Assembly: GCA_951799445.1 (NCBI GenBank)
Contig: OX637289.1
Location: 46,352,264 to 46,416,263 of the forward strand
DNA length: 64,000 nt
From: Pseudisothecium myosuroides
Taxonomy: Eukaryota > Streptophyta > Bryopsida > Hypnales > Lembophyllaceae
Reading direction: 5' to 3'
In this document: positions 12,873 to 22,707 of the stretch, in pieces
Position numbering within the stretch: the first letter of the stretch is position 1
Layout: the number at the start of each line of letters is the position of its first letter
The notes under the pieces: model-generated
Told to the model about the DNA's origin: nothing
Seen by the model: only the letters and a program-made list of their open reading frames with translations
The model's database searches: none
Program-made: the position numbers and the translations under genes

Positions 12873-15614
12873 CTAATGTTTTTTGGACCCTGGAGCAATG
12901 ATCTTTTCTAGTTCTTCTAATAGATTTTTCGAAGACTCAAAGACATAGATCTTGGATATTTTCTTTGGAAGTTTTGATATTACATTGGACACCTGATTAG
13001 TAGCACCTATTAAGACTAATGACCAACTGTTGGGCATATAACTCTTAATAAGGGTTATAATAGCTGCTTTTCCACGTTGTGAGATGTCCGTGTCTTCATC
13101 ATCATAAATAAATCGACGTTTAGGATCAACATCACTTGGAAAATTTGGTTCAAAATTAGTATTCCCGATTGAAGATGAAATTACAAAAAGTATTTCTCCA
13201 AATGTTTCAGCGGTAATTTTTGATTTGGTACTATGATTAGTTGTTATTCGTCTCCTAATATGTTGTGGAAAACGATAAACACCTCCAAACATTATATGTG
13301 GAGTTTGGATATTTAACTTTGATTTTGTTTTTGATGACGCATTAAGAGGTAATAATAAAATTGCATTCCACCTCTTGTTTTTCAAAGTCCATTTGGCCAT
13401 GTTGTGACCAAAAGCTTCATAGTCGTTAGTAGTCCAATTACCCTTTTCTTTTGTATTTCCTCCATATCGTGTATCAAAAATAAATAGAGCATCTTCAGGA
13501 ATTACTATTAAATCTTCTTGAATGGATCCCAACTTAGCTGCTATTTGAATAGGTATCAATGTTTTCAAACCTTTTGTATTTTTAACAGTTTTTGTATATT
13601 TCCAAGTCCATTGCATATTTGAAATTTGTAATTTCTTTTTTTTGCTATTATAGAGGTTACAAATTTCTCTTGGAATAAGTTTTTCCAAGTTTTTTAACTT
13701 GGACAATTCTTGTTTAGCCGATATGTTAGCCCAATTTGTCTTGAAGTTTTTGCATTCATTGTTGACAAGAGATACAAGTTGGTCTTCCGAACCGTATTTA
13801 GATGTATCATGGGAAAACATCATATGTTCAAGTAAATGTTCACCTTCATTTGTTAGCCACTTCAAAGCATTTTGAACTGCTGAAAGTGATTTCATTCTAT
13901 TGGCCATATATGCAGCAGTCTTTGGTTGCAAAGTTTTTGCATCCACTCCATTAAAAAAAAAACATTGAGGCTTATTGCATAAGCGGCTTAATTCTTTGTG
14001 TTGCTCTATACTCAAGTTCCTCCAGGGCTTCAACCATTTTATCGTGAAGGGTCTTTTGGTAAAATCTCCGTTTTCTTCATATTTCTTCTTGTCATTTTCA
14101 TTGAAGAATATATGCTTTTCATCGTATGCTTTACACATTTTTAAGAGTTCTTGAAAAGCATGTTTGTCAGACAAAAATACATGGCTTGTATAATGATCTA
14201 AAGATTTCCAAAGGTTGCTTAATGTTTTGTCTTCTGTTTTGTCAGATTGCTGATGAAGAATGTAGATCATAGCTTTTACTACATTCATTCGGTTGAAATC
14301 ATCTTCACGAAGCTCTGGATCAGGACATTCATAATATTCATATACAATCCTCATTTTTTGTAGATCCTGAAAAACAGTTGTATATGTTTGTCTCTTATAA
14401 AATTCTTCGTTAAGGTGAGAAGACATAGCCAAATATTTGAGAGGTTCATCATAGAAAACCATAGTAGCTTGTCTTGTTTTGAATGTATTCTCATAAGCTA
14501 GTACAGACAATTCGCCTTGTTTAAATTTCTTTGCTGCATCCTTACAAGCTTGGACTACATGTTGTCCATCAACAGGTTCCCATCTTAATGAAGATAAAAA
14601 CAATGTTGTTGGTTTAGAATGAACTATGCAACCAGGCTTTATTAGTACATCTTGAAATGTAAACCATTGATCAAACTTCTTGATGTCTTTTGACCCTTCA
14701 TATTGAATGCCGATGGGTTTTAGTACAAGTGGTGACATTGTATTTGAACCACTTTGTAATAATTTATAAACTTTGTCCACAGTATTTGCATTGCATTCTC
14801 GTTGATTGGTCAAATTGGATGGTTCTAAAATATGATCGATATATACATCGAATTTGTAATCTCGACCAAATATGTAACCACTTTCTAGTCTTTCATATGG
14901 ATAAAACTCAATGGTGTCATTCCAATTTTGAGTTTGATTGGTCTTCATCTTTTTTTTAGGTCTTTGTTTGATAGGACTTCCTTTTGTTGAACTTGAAGGA
15001 GAATTGGTAGGAGAGCTATCAGCTTGCAATTCAACAATGGGAATATAATGGTCAATGCCATTGTACGCGATGCGTATGGGATCATTTCCGGGTGCTACCC
15101 CGTCAGAAATTGTATAATACATATTTTGTAGGGTTTTTTTGTCTTTTTTCAAGTCTCTAAACATAACAATGTCGTAAACTTGAAAAGGCCGTTGTAAATA
15201 TAGAGCCATGAATTGCATCATAGTTCCATCTCCCCACAATCCATTGTGGCCGCTACTAGATTTTGACATCAATTCGAAGTATTGATCTATGGATGTATTT
15301 TGTTGGCCGTGCAAATCACTCAGAGCGAGTTTTATAGTTGTTGTCCATTTTTGTTGTTGTGGATGACCATCTGCAACATAATCTTTTAGCACATTTATTG
15401 CTTGGGTTCGAAGATTGTCTGCAGTTCGATATTGTTCATCTCTCGAGAATTTGTTTTTGTAAAGCATTATATAGCTGACGGTGTCAAATAAACAATCACC
15501 AATTCTATAATCGTAATTATGAACAAATTTTAACTGTAGTGTTTTACAGAATTGTCCAAATTTTTCATAGTCTCCCTTTGATAATGGTTCGAACTGCTTC
15601 TTAGTCTTTGACAT
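12873..15614 (-). CDS. OTU protease with ParB/Srx-like domain and methyltransferase-like C terminus (Helentron accessory protein)
   Basis: A single uninterrupted 913-aa frame. Residues 1-195 form an OTU cysteine protease domain with IGDCLFD (Cys41) and IDHYIPIV (His190). A Ser/Thr linker and a basic PKKKMKT patch (about 220-226) could be a nuclear signal. Residues 240-405 resemble a ParB/sulfiredoxin fold: EPVDGQHVVQACKDAA at about 347-362, followed about 40 residues later by MSSHLNEEF. This matches the layout in the giant gene of the 21.6-kb element. Residues ~715-905 alternate hydrophobic strands and helices (ALFIFDTRYGG, WNAILLLPL, WSLVLIGATNQVSN, KIYVFESSK), suggesting a Rossmann/methyltransferase-like unit without an obvious catalytic motif. 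The OTU call is firm, the ParB call moderate and the methyltransferase call weak. Confidence 0.75.
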   Translation of the reverse strand: MSKTKKQFEPLSKGDYEKFGQFCKTLQLKFVHNYDYRIGDCLFDTVSYIMLYKNKFSRDEQYRTADNLRTQAINVLKDYVADGHPQQQKWTTTIKLALSDLHGQQNTSIDQYFELMSKSSSGHNGLWGDGTMMQFMALYLQRPFQVYDIVMFRDLKKDKKTLQNMYYTISDGVAPGNDPIRIAYNGIDHYIPIVELQADSSPTNSPSSSTKGSPIKQRPKKKMKTNQTQNWNDTIEFYPYERLESGYIFGRDYKFDVYIDHILEPSNLTNQRECNANTVDKVYKLLQSGSNTMSPLVLKPIGIQYEGSKDIKKFDQWFTFQDVLIKPGCIVHSKPTTLFLSSLRWEPVDGQHVVQACKDAAKKFKQGELSVLAYENTFKTRQATMVFYDEPLKYLAMSSHLNEEFYKRQTYTTVFQDLQKMRIVYEYYECPDPELREDDFNRMNVVKAMIYILHQQSDKTEDKTLSNLWKSLDHYTSHVFLSDKHAFQELLKMCKAYDEKHIFFNENDKKKYEENGDFTKRPFTIKWLKPWRNLSIEQHKELSRLCNKPQCFFFNGVDAKTLQPKTAAYMANRMKSLSAVQNALKWLTNEGEHLLEHMMFSHDTSKYGSEDQLVSLVNNECKNFKTNWANISAKQELSKLKNLEKLIPREICNLYNSKKKKLQISNMQWTWKYTKTVKNTKGLKTLIPIQIAAKLGSIQEDLIVIPEDALFIFDTRYGGNTKEKGNWTTNDYEAFGHNMAKWTLKNKRWNAILLLPLNASSKTKSKLNIQTPHIMFGGVYRFPQHIRRRITTNHSTKSKITAETFGEILFVISSSIGNTNFEPNFPSDVDPKRRFIYDDEDTDISQRGKAAIITLIKSYMPNSWSLVLIGATNQVSNVISKLPKKISKIYVFESSKNLLEELEKIIAPGSKKH

Positions 15615-16055
15615 GGTTGCAAAAGAAATGATATTGAAAAATATATATGAAAACAGATGTATTTATACAAAAATACTAAGAATATTTTAAAATAAAAGAT
15701 GGAAAAAAAATAAAAGATAGGAAAAAGTAAAAGATGGCAAAAAAAATAAAAGAAATCAATTAAATTGTTGGTTAAAGTAAAATTAAATTGTTGGTTAAAG
15801 TAAAGTAAAATTGTTGGTTAAAGTAAAATTAATTTTGTTTTACCTTTCAAAGTATAATGAATATGAAAATTGATTTGCACAAATTATTCCAATGACAAAA
15901 TAGAAATCTAGGGACATCAAATACTAATTGTAATAAAAATCTAAAAATAAAATAAAAATGTATATGTATATGTATTTTTTATTATACATATATGTATGTA
16001 AAATTGACCTTTTTTTAAATTAATTTAATTGCAAAAATTGTGAATATAAAACATT
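15615..16055. other. AT-rich spacer between Helentron ORFs with short tandem repeat
   Basis: Non-coding. A ~20-bp unit containing AATTGTTGGTTAAAGTAAA occurs three times at about 15763-15832. An alternating TATA/CATATA tract at 15960-16000 could form a cruciform. Nothing else was recognised. Confidence 0.4.
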
Positions 16056-19000
16056 CTAAACAAAAGATAAATTTTGTTTGTTGCATGTGTAGTTAGGCAT
16101 AGTATTTGGAAGTTTGAATGCACAATATATTGGTTTGTGATAATCTGGCCAATACGCATCCGTAACACCATATTTTGTATCTTGGCCTGGGATATTCGTC
16201 CAGATATGATCTATTAATGAATTGGATTTAGTAGTAGGTGTTGATAGTTGTTGTCTGAAGTGATGTTTAGACATAACTTGAATAAGTTGTTGAGAAGTGT
16301 TATCTTTGTTTTTTTGCATATTTAAATCTACATTAAAATCTCCAAGAATTAGAATAGGACATGTTAATGGAGCTTTAGTAATTAATTCTTTTATAATTTC
16401 AAGAAACATTGATATACAAGTAGAATGAGATCGATAAACAGCTATTATATGGATAGCACTTCGAGTGCTTTCATTAAATGTCGCTCCTATAAATTCAGAT
16501 CCACTGTGATTTTTAATTGTAGTCGCTGAACATGTAATGTTTTTATTATATAGCAAAAGTAGACCATGTTTGTCAAATGTATGTATGTAGTTGAATTTGG
16601 ATGTATCTATAAATTGTGGCACTTCTTGTGCAAGTTTAACCCTGGTTTCTTGAAAACATAATATGTGGGATGATTGAAGATTATGATCACATTGTATATC
16701 GTGTTGGTGTTTAGGTAAAGAATTGACATTAATGCTTTGAATGATTGTATGCGAATGGCGCATGGTTTTTAACATTGGTACAAATAAGTTCCATTTTGTT
16801 GTTGACTTTAATCTTTCCATCTCTGAACAAACGGAATTTTCAACATGAAAGTTTGACATGGTTAATGGATACAATAGATACAATTTTTCTTTTGTTCTAA
16901 TACGTGACAAAGCAGTATATGAAAGTCCATGCTTGTTGACCCCTTTTGGATTGAATGCCATTTCATCTAAAGACAAACCTTGTGAACGATGAATGGTTCG
17001 TGCAGCTGCTAATTGTATCGGAAATTGAATGCGAGTGATGAGATGTGTGCGGGTTTGACCAAACATTATTTCCTTTGTTAATGCTTCAATGGGTGTCCAT
17101 GTTGATGCAATATTTTTGTCATTATATAAATGAACATTTGACAAACGTGTTAAAGTTCCAACTTTTGCATTTAAAAATTCTATCATGATGTATTCCTTTG
17201 AATTTTTGATAATTGATGTTTTGAAAAGACCATCAGCTCCATTGACTAAACCATCATGTGTAGCATAATTCCCTGCACAAAGTTCTACTAACATGTCTTT
17301 TTTTACTTTTATTATTGTATGTAATCCAGCAGTTTTGCTAGGATCATTGGGAATTTCAAATGACGGAGTCAAAGAAGGATGTCGAATATCAACTGCTTTT
17401 AAATGATATGTAGGCCCTTTAACTTGATCAAAAACTTTTATGTTATGAACCGCTGTGTCTTTATTCATGTAAAACAAGTGTGGAATAGTGGAATCATTTG
17501 GAGGTGTTTTCAAGCATAATGAATTGATCATGTTAACATCTGCAATGGTTTGAGTGGCTTTTCGAAACCTATTCAGTATGTCAATAAACATTGGATCATT
17601 TTGTCGCATAAGAGTGGTTAGTTCATAACATTGTATACATTCGTACCAAAAACTAGGCGCTAAGGAGCTTAGTCCGTGATTTAATTTTTGAAAGACCCAT
17701 TTATCTCTAACTGGAGGCGCTTGATAGAAATCACCACAAACTATAACGTCTAGTCCACCAAAAAATTTGTTTTGAACATGTTTAATGGAACGAAGTCTTT
17801 GATCAATTGCATCCAACATCCTTGCTCCAACAAGTGATATTTCATCTATTACTATTAATTTTATTTGTTCATATTGATCAGTTAATTTATTTAGCAATTC
17901 TGATGACAATTTTCCAATGTTTGATAGTGACTGATTTATTGGAATGTGTAAAGCTGAATGTATAGTACACCCATCTATATTAAAAGCAGCTTTTCCTGTA
18001 TATGCCATCAATAGTGTTTTTGGCTTTAAAGGATCTGATTCTATATCACTATGATAAAACCGCAACAATCCCTGCACAATAAGTTGTAATGTGAATGTTT
18101 TACCGGTTCCTGCACCACCAGTTAGGAATAAATGTATAGGAGTATCTATTTTAACACGCTTTCTATACATGAGATCATCGTAAATTGCTCTTTGTTCTCC
18201 ATTTAGATTGCGAAGTAATTTGAAAAATTCTAACTCGTTCATTAAATCAACATTTCGAAAAGTATGATGTTCTAAATCTAGCTTGGTGTAATGTTTTGCA
18301 TGTGGTTTTATATATTTATCCGAAGCAAGATCATATTTCTCAATGTTCTCCGTACTTGTACAAAAATCCATTGTATTTGTTTCTATATCATCCCATATAT
18401 TATAGCATTTGTCAGTTTGTAATTTATTAGCTATTTCTTGTAAACGATCCCATTCATCATCACAATCTTGTTGTATTGTTGTAGCAATTTGATAGTTGAA
18501 TTTTTTACTTATATTCATAATATCGTTGATTTTCTCATCATACGCTTCTTTCCAAGTTTCTTTGTTATTTTTTTGAGAAGCTTCAGTGTTAGAAAATGGT
18601 ACATATAACAGTAATTGTTCTCTTGCCCAATTTTCTAAATCTCTATGTTTGTTATAATGAACAAACCTTATAATTTTGGGTGTTCGGCATTTTATTATTT
18701 TATTTTTTACCCAATAGTATTTTGATGCAAATTCAGCTAAACATATGTGATTCAATGAGTGAGGTCGTCCTATGTATCTGTCAATAATGGATTTGCACAT
18801 AACTTCACAAGATTCCGGGGCCAATTTTGATAGTGTTTGTTGAGGTTTTAAAAAAAAGGCACGTTCTTCAGGTGGTGATGTATTTATAAATTTAAATGTT
18901 CGTGAACTATGATAGAGAGGTAAAGAAAGAATGAGATAAACAGCAAGTTGTGCTGACATTTGTTGTGCATTCAAAAAAGCATTTCCAAGTTTTAAAATCC

Positions 19001-20114
19001 GTTTATCGGCATCTGTTTTATCTTCTATACATTTTTGAATAATCGATTTTAATTCCGTAGTTATACTTTTGTCAACTTTTGTCATGTATGAAGTACAATA
19101 GGTAGCTGCAGCATATGGATCTAGTATAAATTGAATATCCGTATTGGCATACCATGTATTTGCTACAGTTTTGTTGAATGCATTAGTACGTATATCACAA
19201 AGTTTCCGTTTCAAAAATATTTGTGGTCTTTTAAGTTGAATACGTAAACACATAATGTAAGTCAAGCTGTCTATATTAAAATGTTGTAGGAATTCATCAA
19301 AAGCCATTTCTGATCCAGTGCCCAATTCTTTTAAGAAATCAAATATGTCTTTGTATTTATTTTTGTAGTAATTTGCATTTTCTATGTCTTTATTGTCAAT
19401 TGGTTCTAAAATCATTGTTTTTTCCATTGGTGGAAGAGGATAGTGAAATCTACATACAGGTTGTCCTTTTTTTCTACATGTGCGTGAATGCTTATGAGTT
19501 TGGGCCTCTTGTAAAGGGGGAAGAAGAAATGATTTGTCTGATGTAATATATTTGTCAACAAAAGCAATAATTTCTTCAAATGAACTTATTTTATATTTTG
19601 GTGCATTTTTAATCCATATCACCGCATGTTCATGTTCGCTACCTCTATGTTGAAATTCAGTTATAAAAAAGAAATCTACCACTTCACCTATAATTGAAGC
19701 TTCTTTTTTAATTAATTTACGAAATGCCGCAGCGCGGTGATTATAATACAATGCACATGTCACTGGATCGGACCTTATTAATTCTGCTATATGAATAGAT
19801 TCAAGAGAATGGAAATGAGGTAAATTTAATCGTGTGACATTTAGTTTGTACAAAGCTTGAATTAAAGGTGTCCATAAACGTTCTGCACTTGTCAATGTAA
19901 TGAAAAATGTTGGAGGACCTAATTGTCTGATCATTGCAAATAAACTTTTCCGAAGTCCTTCTATGTAATCAGGCGATGTACGCAACCTTTCTAAATCACG
20001 AAATCCAATGTATGATTTGAAAATTTTATCTAAATTAGATTCTTTAAAAACTTCAGCAGCTGTCAAAGTTCTTCCATTTAACTTTCCTTTTCTTATTCGA
20101 ACCCAACTAGAATT
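16056..20114 (-). CDS. Helitron Rep (HUH endonuclease)-SF1 helicase-EEP endonuclease, 3' part of a frameshifted ORF
   Basis: The frame is open from 20114 (SSWVRIRKGKLNG...), without its own convincing ATG. Counting from TTG at 20066, the Rep motifs are FFITLTS (54-60), GSEHEHAVIW with the HUH-type histidines 145 and 147, and ATYCTSYMTK with Tyr323 and Tyr327. Helicase motifs are TGGAGTGKTFT (Walker A, ~649-659), LIVIDEISLVG (Walker B, ~737), GGLDVIVCGDFYQAPP, and AAARTIHRSQGLSLDEM with TALSR near 1080. The C-terminal ~200 residues form an exonuclease/endonuclease/phosphatase (EEP/AP-like) domain: HILCFQETRV, CPILILGDFNVD, SLIDHIW, DYHKPIY. The protein would nick and unwind DNA for rolling-circle transposition. 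It continues the upstream 20107-22545 frame; a one-base shift in a run of seven A on the coding strand (20113-20119) separates the two. Confidence 0.9.
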   Translation of the reverse strand, partial: NSSWVRIRKGKLNGRTLTAAEVFKESNLDKIFKSYIGFRDLERLRTSPDYIEGLRKSLFAMIRQLGPPTFFITLTSAERLWTPLIQALYKLNVTRLNLPHFHSLESIHIAELIRSDPVTCALYYNHRAAAFRKLIKKEASIIGEVVDFFFITEFQHRGSEHEHAVIWIKNAPKYKISSFEEIIAFVDKYITSDKSFLLPPLQEAQTHKHSRTCRKKGQPVCRFHYPLPPMEKTMILEPIDNKDIENANYYKNKYKDIFDFLKELGTGSEMAFDEFLQHFNIDSLTYIMCLRIQLKRPQIFLKRKLCDIRTNAFNKTVANTWYANTDIQFILDPYAAATYCTSYMTKVDKSITTELKSIIQKCIEDKTDADKRILKLGNAFLNAQQMSAQLAVYLILSLPLYHSSRTFKFINTSPPEERAFFLKPQQTLSKLAPESCEVMCKSIIDRYIGRPHSLNHICLAEFASKYYWVKNKIIKCRTPKIIRFVHYNKHRDLENWAREQLLLYVPFSNTEASQKNNKETWKEAYDEKINDIMNISKKFNYQIATTIQQDCDDEWDRLQEIANKLQTDKCYNIWDDIETNTMDFCTSTENIEKYDLASDKYIKPHAKHYTKLDLEHHTFRNVDLMNELEFFKLLRNLNGEQRAIYDDLMYRKRVKIDTPIHLFLTGGAGTGKTFTLQLIVQGLLRFYHSDIESDPLKPKTLLMAYTGKAAFNIDGCTIHSALHIPINQSLSNIGKLSSELLNKLTDQYEQIKLIVIDEISLVGARMLDAIDQRLRSIKHVQNKFFGGLDVIVCGDFYQAPPVRDKWVFQKLNHGLSSLAPSFWYECIQCYELTTLMRQNDPMFIDILNRFRKATQTIADVNMINSLCLKTPPNDSTIPHLFYMNKDTAVHNIKVFDQVKGPTYHLKAVDIRHPSLTPSFEIPNDPSKTAGLHTIIKVKKDMLVELCAGNYATHDGLVNGADGLFKTSIIKNSKEYIMIEFLNAKVGTLTRLSNVHLYNDKNIASTWTPIEALTKEIMFGQTRTHLITRIQFPIQLAAARTIHRSQGLSLDEMAFNPKGVNKHGLSYTALSRIRTKEKLYLLYPLTMSNFHVENSVCSEMERLKSTTKWNLFVPMLKTMRHSHTIIQSINVNSLPKHQHDIQCDHNLQSSHILCFQETRVKLAQEVPQFIDTSKFNYIHTFDKHGLLLLYNKNITCSATTIKNHSGSEFIGATFNESTRSAIHIIAVYRSHSTCISMFLEIIKELITKAPLTCPILILGDFNVDLNMQKNKDNTSQQLIQVMSKHHFRQQLSTPTTKSNSLIDHIWTNIPGQDTKYGVTDAYWPDYHKPIYCAFKLPNTMPNYTCNKQNLSFV

Positions 20115-22545
20115 TTTTTACTTTTTCAATACAAATCTTGGTTGCTTTGAAAAAAATATTTTGAATATTTGTAGCAAAATCATGACTTTTATGCAATAAT
20201 TCCCATTTTGCTATTTTATGATAAGAGAAATTTTTATATATTTTTTCATTTCGAGGATGACCAAAATACAATGTTGGAAAATTAAGTTCTTCGCTGTTTT
20301 TATCTTTGAAAATTCCTATAGGGTGGTATCCTTCACTAGGTGCAACTGATAAACCATTTTCAATAGGTGCAATCGATGATGTTCTATCATAATCTTGAAT
20401 GATTTCAGAATCTAAAAAATTATGCACCATTGTTTCTGTAAAAACCTCTTCTATTTCTTCTTCAAACTTGTCTTTGTTTGCAGTGTCTTCTTCAAAAAGA
20501 TCATTTTCAATTTTTGTTTGGAGATGTATGGTAAACAAACTATTCCATAAAGGACGAATTTGAACATTTAATTCTTTATACAACGGAGTATTCAACAAAT
20601 CTTTCAGTGCTAACATGATCATATTGGGACGTACATTTCCAGACATAAAAGGAGATTTATATACTAAACAACGTTTTAAAAGAACTCCTATTGTACTATC
20701 ATCCTCAGGTAAACGAGGAAGGATTGATTGTGTTTTATCAATATTTGCTGGAACATTTATAATACTCCCATGCATTTTGTATTGACCATAATTATGTAGT
20801 TTATAAATTTGTGCAAAAGCTTGGCGAGGGGAAATCAATCTTTCTTCTAAAATAGTAAGTTGCTTGACAGATGATATAATCAAATTTCTGTATATATTTT
20901 TAGGTGCAAAATACAATGGAATTTTATTTTTCTTAATCGCATTTAAACATTGATTGCAAACATACAATGACTCATTGGTAAATAAGTTAGAATCACATTG
21001 TAATAAAGATTTTACTGTTTCTTGCAATGAAGGTGTTATTAAACTGGAAAATTTCAAAAAACTTAATCTTTGACATACAAAACACACATAGATTGGCACA
21101 TCATTTATTTCTTTATTAAAATTAATGAAATGTTTTTCCATTGTTGATACTAGTTTAGAACTTGTTTTTTTCCTTCCAATTCTTGATTTATTTAATGATT
21201 TTTTAGTGAAATTGCACGTTTTCTTTGTTTTTGTATTTGCAATTTTCAAATGTTTCAAAATTTGAACAATTTCATTTTTTGAATCTTTCCTATTTACATT
21301 CAAAACATTTCTTTGTTCTGATGTTGTTGGCATAATTTGATTTTCTTGTTTTGATGTTTCTATTTTGTTTGTAGTATTTTTTAAATCAATATGTTTTTTA
21401 TGGTCTATATACTTTAAACGTTTTATAACTTGATTGTTTATAAGTTTTTCATTTGGGAACAATTCAAAAAAACAATTTGCTTTATTTTCAAAAGTATTAT
21501 AATTCAAATCATTTGAAAGTTCTTGAAGAGAAGGATCATATTTTTTCCAATTTGTATAAGATCTCTTTCTATTTTGTACATTACTTTTGCAACTAAGATT
21601 TGCATCATTATTATTTTTATTGGTTTCCCCTAATCTTTTCCTTTTTAATACATTAATATGATTAATTACTTGTTGAATTGATATATATAAATTATTGTTT
21701 GAAAAAATAATTTTTTTTGCTATTTCTAAATTTGTTAAATATGGATCATTCATTAAATTTATTATTTCAACATTCATTTCAGCTGACCAATTTATCCTCA
21801 TAGATTTTTTCATTTCACGATTTATACTGTAAGAATTATTTATTTGTAAATTGCTTATACAATTGAGCTTGGAATTTTGAGCATTTTGTATTTCAAATTC
21901 TGTTAAGTTTGTTTTTTGTTTTTCATTCCATTTAATTTGCGTTTCATTGTCATTATATTCTCTATCCAAATCTATTATTCTATTTTGTGTTAGTTCAGTT
22001 GGTACATGAATTGGTATTAAACCATCTACAACTTCTATTGGTTCAAAATGACTACTTCCAAAAGCTATATGCAATGTTTCACTATTAAACTCTCTGCCAA
22101 ATGTACTAAGTATCCTTCCATTTTCTTTATTCCAGACACTAATTTGTTTTTTTAAGTAATCAGATATCCATTTGATTGCTGTAAAATCTCCCCACAATCC
22201 ACCGATAGTTGCACTCATTGACATTCTTTCTATGTATTGATCTTCATTTAAAACTTGTCCATTGTGTAAATCATGTAGAAATGATTCAGTTAATTCTTTT
22301 GTTCGAGTTTCATATGCTTTTGGAGTATTAATTGCTAAACATTGTTTTAAATGACGCATTGCATTCATTCGTAAATCTGTCGATGATTCAGTATATCGCA
22401 ATAAATATGCGATAGAATCAAATAAACAGTCTCCTACATTATATTTGTAATGTGTATTGCATTGAAGATTGTAACATTTTAATATCTCATCTAATTTTGT
22501 CATATTAACAAATGTCAAATACAAAATTTTCCACGAATTGTACAA
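20107..22545 (-). CDS. OTU protease-DUF6570-Helitron helicase-like N-terminal region, 5' part of a frameshifted ORF
   Basis: An 812-aa frame. The likely start is the Met at residue 15 (MTKLDEILK), because the first 14 residues read into a spacer. Residues ~20-190 form a second OTU domain with VGDCLFDSIAYLL (Cys40) and GSSHFEPIEVV (His). A Lys/Asn-rich region follows, with a Myb/SANT-like stretch around RINWSAEMNVEIINLMND. Residues ~490-690 match the DUF6570-type region usual before Helitron Rep (VCFVCQRLS, SLYVCNQCL, MHGSIINVP). The end (FPTLYFGHPRNEK, SYHKIAKWELLH) is the start of the Helitron helicase-like N domain, and the protein breaks off at KKF-stop. Dropping one A from the A7 run would fuse it to the next frame, so the ancestral protein was about 2,150 aa. 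Confidence 0.85.
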   Translation of the reverse strand: MYNSWKILYLTFVNMTKLDEILKCYNLQCNTHYKYNVGDCLFDSIAYLLRYTESSTDLRMNAMRHLKQCLAINTPKAYETRTKELTESFLHDLHNGQVLNEDQYIERMSMSATIGGLWGDFTAIKWISDYLKKQISVWNKENGRILSTFGREFNSETLHIAFGSSHFEPIEVVDGLIPIHVPTELTQNRIIDLDREYNDNETQIKWNEKQKTNLTEFEIQNAQNSKLNCISNLQINNSYSINREMKKSMRINWSAEMNVEIINLMNDPYLTNLEIAKKIIFSNNNLYISIQQVINHINVLKRKRLGETNKNNNDANLSCKSNVQNRKRSYTNWKKYDPSLQELSNDLNYNTFENKANCFFELFPNEKLINNQVIKRLKYIDHKKHIDLKNTTNKIETSKQENQIMPTTSEQRNVLNVNRKDSKNEIVQILKHLKIANTKTKKTCNFTKKSLNKSRIGRKKTSSKLVSTMEKHFINFNKEINDVPIYVCFVCQRLSFLKFSSLITPSLQETVKSLLQCDSNLFTNESLYVCNQCLNAIKKNKIPLYFAPKNIYRNLIISSVKQLTILEERLISPRQAFAQIYKLHNYGQYKMHGSIINVPANIDKTQSILPRLPEDDSTIGVLLKRCLVYKSPFMSGNVRPNMIMLALKDLLNTPLYKELNVQIRPLWNSLFTIHLQTKIENDLFEEDTANKDKFEEEIEEVFTETMVHNFLDSEIIQDYDRTSSIAPIENGLSVAPSEGYHPIGIFKDKNSEELNFPTLYFGHPRNEKIYKNFSYHKIAKWELLHKSHDFATNIQNIFFKATKICIEKVKKF

Positions 22546-22547
22546 AC

Positions 22548-22700
22548 CTATACAAAGTTGCTACAGTACAAATATACAAATATACAATATACAAATATAC
22601 AAATATACAAATATACAAATATACAAATATACAAATGAGTCTGCAAAAATAACAAAAAAGCATTAGTTTTATACAAGTCAAATACAAATAAAATACAATA
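22548..22700. repeat. Short tandem repeat (ATACAAAT)n
   Basis: About nine units of an 8-10-bp ATACAAATAT motif lie at 22565-22636, between the RPA-like gene and the Rep ORF. It is a simple microsatellite. Open frames across it (Tyr/Ile/Cys-rich) are artefacts of the repeat. Confidence 0.8.
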
Positions 22701-22707
22701 TACATAG

